This document shows, piece after piece, positions 32,839 through 35,700 of a stretch of 35,700 nucleotides of DNA. Within the stretch, counting starts at the first letter, position 1, and each line of letters opens with the position of its first letter. A program made the position numbers and the translations under genes. The notes below the pieces were generated by a model. The model saw only the letters and a program-made list of their open reading frames with translations, made no database searches and was not told the origin of the DNA. Source of the DNA: an uncultured Muribaculaceae bacterium (GTDB taxonomy: Bacteria > Bacteroidota > Bacteroidia > Bacteroidales > Muribaculaceae); assembly GCA_934555895.1 (NCBI GenBank), contig CAKTFH010000023.1, forward strand, positions 1 to 35,700. The letters are read 5' to 3'.

Positions 32839-35388
32839 TCAGTCGGCTGCTCCTGGTTTGCAGTAGCGGTCCATGAGCACCTTCATCCAGAGACCGCCGA
32901 TGACCGATCGGGCGCTGAAGTTGCACGACTTGGCGTTGTCGACGGTGTAGAAGTCGCTCAGAGGTATGCGCGAGGGTGTCTCGTTTACATAGTCGTAGTG
33001 GCGGTCGGCGATGCGCAGGAATGTGGGGGTGTCGGGTGCCATGGCTGCTGTCCACAGTATCCAGTCGCTCTTGGTCTGAAGATCGCGGCTGTCGAGGGGC
33101 AGGCCGTAGCGCTGCTGCTTGGTGAGGTAGAATGCCATCTCCTTGTCGATTACATCCGACGGGAAGAGGTTCCAGCCCCACATCTTGTCCCAGACAAGAT
33201 TGTATTTCTGGCTCCATGTGCCTGACTTGTGAAACTCCATGCGGTAATGGTCCTTGTCGCGGGCGTCTTTTTCCCACTGTTTGGCCATTTTGGCTGCAGT
33301 CTGCTTCATGGGCTCAATCAGTGCGGGGTCACCTCCGATGTAGGGTATGAGGTCGGCGTAGGCGGCTACAGCCAGGATGGCTTTGATGGAAAGGTTGGTG
33401 TTCTGCTCACTGGGGCCCTTGAAGTCGTCGGTGCAGAGCTGATTGCCGGGGTTCTGTCCTTCTTTACGGCAGTAGTCGGCCCAGGTGGCGAGGGTCTCGG
33501 CATAGGGCTTGAGCCACTCGCCGTCGCCGGTGATGCGGCAGATGGCGTCGGCCAGCAACAGGATGTTGGCGCTCTCCTCAAGTGGCATTGTGTCGCCGTA
33601 GACCTGACCGTTGGCGAGCGGATATTGGCCGAGGTCGTGGGCGGCGCAATTTTTACCTTTTCTGGCGTCGCTCAGCGCGTAATCGAGTATGGAGAGTATC
33701 ATGCCCTTTTGCAGTTCGGGGTTATATAATAGGTATAAGGGGCATTCGGGATAGGTGAGGTCTACGGTGTTTACGCAGCCGTTGCTCTTGTTCTCCTTTG
33801 AGAAGTAGAGTGCTTTGCCGGTGTTGTCCTGGAAGAGCTTGTGGGCGGCCATCACGTGGCGGTAGCAGCCTGCCAGAAGGTCGGCGTATTTCACGTTGCC
33901 GGCGGCGAGCGCGTCGTCGTAGATGGTCTTGTCGAGTGCGCGGCAGCGCTTCATTATGTCGGAGTAGCCGTCGCGGAGTTCCTCGAAGGCGTTGAATATT
34001 GTCTTGCCGTCGCGGGCGTAATATGCCTTATAGTTGTTGCCCATATACTGGATGTCTTCCACTTCGTCGTAGCCGATGAGCATGAAGTCGCGAGCGTCAC
34101 GCACTTTGCCGAGGTTGTTCACGAAGCAGATGGCGGGCATCGACGAAAGACCGGTGCTTCGGGTCACGCCGCCGAGATTCTCGGGAAGACGGCCTGTGGC
34201 CGCGAAGTCGGTTTCGGCAGTCACGGGCGAAGCCACACTCACCTTGCCGTTGATGGCGGGTACATAAAGGTAGCCCCAGTCGATGGAGATGAGGTCGCCC
34301 GAGCGGCCGAGCAGTTTCTGTTCTTCGGCGCCTGCCTTGGCATATGTCACCTTGCCTTCGCGCACTATGCTGGTGAGGGTGGGTTGGTTCATCTCGTTCA
34401 CGGTGAGCTGTGCCGATGTGGCGAGGAAGAACTGCACATCGTGTTTCCTGCCGTCGCGGCTCTTCACCTGATAGGATATGTAGTTGACAGGAGTGGAGAT
34501 GAGGTCGAGGTCGTCGATGAGCATGGGTGCGGTGAACACTACATCGAGGTCCACGGGGCCGCAGGTGAAGTTGTAATAAGTGCTTGTGGCCATCACATCG
34601 CAACTGTTCTGCACGGCTTTGAGTATCTCGGGAGCGTTGGCCTTGAGGTCTTCGTAAAGTCCGAAATCCACATAGGCTCCGTTGGTGGTGTTGTGGCAGT
34701 GTGCCGCGATGATGTTCTTGCCTCCGCGGAGCAGCATCTTCTCCTTGTCGGTGAGGCGGTGTGTCTCTTCCTGTTTCCAAGTCTCACCGGTTGAAACCAC
34801 TTTTGTTCCGTTGATGTATAGTTCGAACACATCGTCGTGCGAGAACTGCACCCAGAGGTCCTTGTGCAAGTCCTCGGGCTTGAGTGTCACCTCGCGGCGG
34901 ATATAGATGTCGGAATTCTCCTTGTTCCAGGGGTTGGCCACGTTGGGATACTGGCCTTTCGAACCCCAGGCAGCTTTTTGTGTCTCCCATTTTGAATCGT
35001 CGAACGATGTGTAGGTCCAGTCGGTGCCGTGCTGGCGGTGATGGCTCACTTTGCCGCTCCAGGCATCGCCGTCGACGGTCATACCTGCAATGGGACTGAG
35101 GATGTTGCGCCGTCCGGTGCCCATGAAGCGGTAGGTGGTGCCGTCGACGCGCAGCAGTCCGTCGACGGCTTTTTCATGCTCGCACCAATGGCGTGTGGGA
35201 CCTTCGTTGAGGGCGTCGTAGTTTGACCATATCGAGAAATAGGGGTCATTCATTAGAATAGGAACCGACGGCATGCGGATGGCAGTGTGACGGTAGGGTT
35301 CGAAATCGGCCGGTGTCTGGGCCTGCAGCGTTGTGGCGGCAGCGGCTGCCACCGTTATCGCCGCGAAAATCTGTTTAAGTTTGATCAT
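32839..35388 (-). CDS. Secreted DUF4965 / glutaminase A-like protein
   Basis: A protein of 849 residues. Residues 1-24 are a Sec signal peptide (cleavage likely after LQAQ or between ALQ-type residues); there is no lipobox Cys. The start of the mature part (IRMPSVPILMNDPYFSIWSNYDALNEG) is the usual opening of proteins with DUF5127-DUF4965-DUF1793 domains, related to fungal glutaminase A (GtaA). An N-terminal jelly-roll insert at about 90-240 (WTYTSFDDSKWE, DLWVQFSHDDVFELYINGTKV) resembles a carbohydrate-binding module. The C-terminal two thirds are an (alpha/alpha)6-like catalytic region with the segments KENKSNGCVNTVDLTYPECPLYLLYNP and DLGQYPLANGQVYG. Glutaminase activity is the family label, but an action on glycans cannot be excluded. 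The gene stands alone, with a -7 element just upstream. Confidence 0.87.
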   Translation of the reverse strand: MIKLKQIFAAITVAAAAATTLQAQTPADFEPYRHTAIRMPSVPILMNDPYFSIWSNYDALNEGPTRHWCEHEKAVDGLLRVDGTTYRFMGTGRRNILSPIAGMTVDGDAWSGKVSHHRQHGTDWTYTSFDDSKWETQKAAWGSKGQYPNVANPWNKENSDIYIRREVTLKPEDLHKDLWVQFSHDDVFELYINGTKVVSTGETWKQEETHRLTDKEKMLLRGGKNIIAAHCHNTTNGAYVDFGLYEDLKANAPEILKAVQNSCDVMATSTYYNFTCGPVDLDVVFTAPMLIDDLDLISTPVNYISYQVKSRDGRKHDVQFFLATSAQLTVNEMNQPTLTSIVREGKVTYAKAGAEEQKLLGRSGDLISIDWGYLYVPAINGKVSVASPVTAETDFAATGRLPENLGGVTRSTGLSSMPAICFVNNLGKVRDARDFMLIGYDEVEDIQYMGNNYKAYYARDGKTIFNAFEELRDGYSDIMKRCRALDKTIYDDALAAGNVKYADLLAGCYRHVMAAHKLFQDNTGKALYFSKENKSNGCVNTVDLTYPECPLYLLYNPELQKGMILSILDYALSDARKGKNCAAHDLGQYPLANGQVYGDTMPLEESANILLLADAICRITGDGEWLKPYAETLATWADYCRKEGQNPGNQLCTDDFKGPSEQNTNLSIKAILAVAAYADLIPYIGGDPALIEPMKQTAAKMAKQWEKDARDKDHYRMEFHKSGTWSQKYNLVWDKMWGWNLFPSDVIDKEMAFYLTKQQRYGLPLDSRDLQTKSDWILWTAAMAPDTPTFLRIADRHYDYVNETPSRIPLSDFYTVDNAKSCNFSARSVIGGLWMKVLMDRYCKPGAAD

Positions 35389-35419
35389 GGTGTGTGGGAT
35401 TGAATATTGGTTATGTCAG

Positions 35420-35427
35420 CAAAGTTA
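35420..35427 (-). promoter_or_regulatory. -7 element of the DUF4965 gene
   Basis: TAACTTTG on the minus strand matches TAnnTTTG; start predicted near 35413, about 25 bases before the ATG. No TTTG is present at the -33 position. Confidence 0.4.
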
Positions 35428-35700
35428 ATGATTTTAAATTATAAGAGGTGTGTTTCGGCTGTGATTTTCTCGATGATACATGGATGTTACAAGAGATGTT
35501 GGACTGCTACAAAGAAAATGTAACATGAATGAAAAATTTAACATTTGCATAACTCGCGTATAATCAGTGCTGTATCGAAATTGTTACAAAATAATTGCAA
35601 AATTTTCGAAAAATAATTGTAAAATAGGGAAATTCAGTTAATGGCCCGCTTTCACAATCCGAAAATGGATTGTGATTGCCGTGTGGAGGCGCGGATTTGA
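35428..35700. other. AT-rich non-coding end of the window
   Basis: No supported gene. It contains an 8-bp inverted repeat ATGTTACA (35484-35491) and TGTAACAT (35519-35526) 27 bases apart, and near the end a 9-bp hairpin, TCACAATCC (35652-35660) with GGATTGTGA (35667-35675). The latter might belong to a neighbouring gene beyond the window. Confidence 0.5.

Noticed and set aside
33182..33200. ATCTTGTC-3-GACAAGAT palindrome in the DUF4965 gene
   Set aside because: Short 8-bp dyad in a 2.5-kb coding region; can arise by chance and has no positional meaning.

Overview
The window looks like a core chromosomal segment of a gut-type Bacteroidota. Order Bacteroidales, and a Muribaculaceae-like member, is my inference from protein flavour and not a proven assignment. 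Supporting signs seen in the sequence are repeated promoters of the Bacteroidota type (TTTG or TTG, about 19 bases, then TAnnTTTG, close to start codons), almost no Shine-Dalgarno sequences, a short GyrB, DUF4293, DUF2027-Smr, META and DUF4965 proteins, an eukaryote-like (GT3) glycogen synthase and the longer form of QueA. No transposase, phage gene, CRISPR array or tRNA was recognised.

Layout. 1-600: RNase P RNA (rnpB) with its own promoter. 600-5050, minus strand: a DUF4293 membrane protein, a large TPR protein, and a two-gene zinc/manganese-type ABC importer (ATPase plus His-rich binding lipoprotein) with no permease beside it. 5131-6056, minus: queD-queE of the preQ0/queuosine pathway, coupled by a 4-base overlap. 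6536-10839, plus: glycogen synthase and alpha-glucan phosphorylase. 11040-12715, plus: parA-parB, preceded by two direct repeats containing DnaA-box-like nonamers. 12817-14023: a double-META lipoprotein and, convergent to it, a small secreted protein that is little more than a sorting-domain-like module. 14298-17612, plus: an LTA-synthase/phosphoethanolamine-transferase-like sulfatase and a cardiolipin synthase, both envelope lipid functions; the latter overlaps the convergent queA by 4 bases. 18923-22075, plus: DUF2027-Smr protein, a flavodoxin-ferredoxin (EFR1) protein, and pdxA with an unusual N-terminal extension. 22169-30829, minus: rnr, gyrB, argR, waaA and gltX. 30970-32608, minus: an HD-domain hydrolase and ilvE. 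32839-35388, minus: a large secreted DUF4965/glutaminase-A-like protein. The last 312 bases are AT-rich and non-coding as far as I can see.

Most of the content is housekeeping: information processing (rnpB, gyrB, rnr, gltX, parAB), tRNA modification (queA, queD, queE), storage carbohydrate, envelope (waaA, cls, LtaS-like) and amino acid/cofactor metabolism (ilvE, pdxA, argR). I did not find a convincing new multi-gene system. The points most worth a second look are the parA-upstream repeats, a perfect 12-bp hairpin inside conserved coding sequence of the HD gene, the nested inverted repeats between parB and the META gene, the orphan sorting-domain protein, the PdxA extension and the permease-less metal importer pair. 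All functional assignments come from reading motifs by eye; no database search was run.
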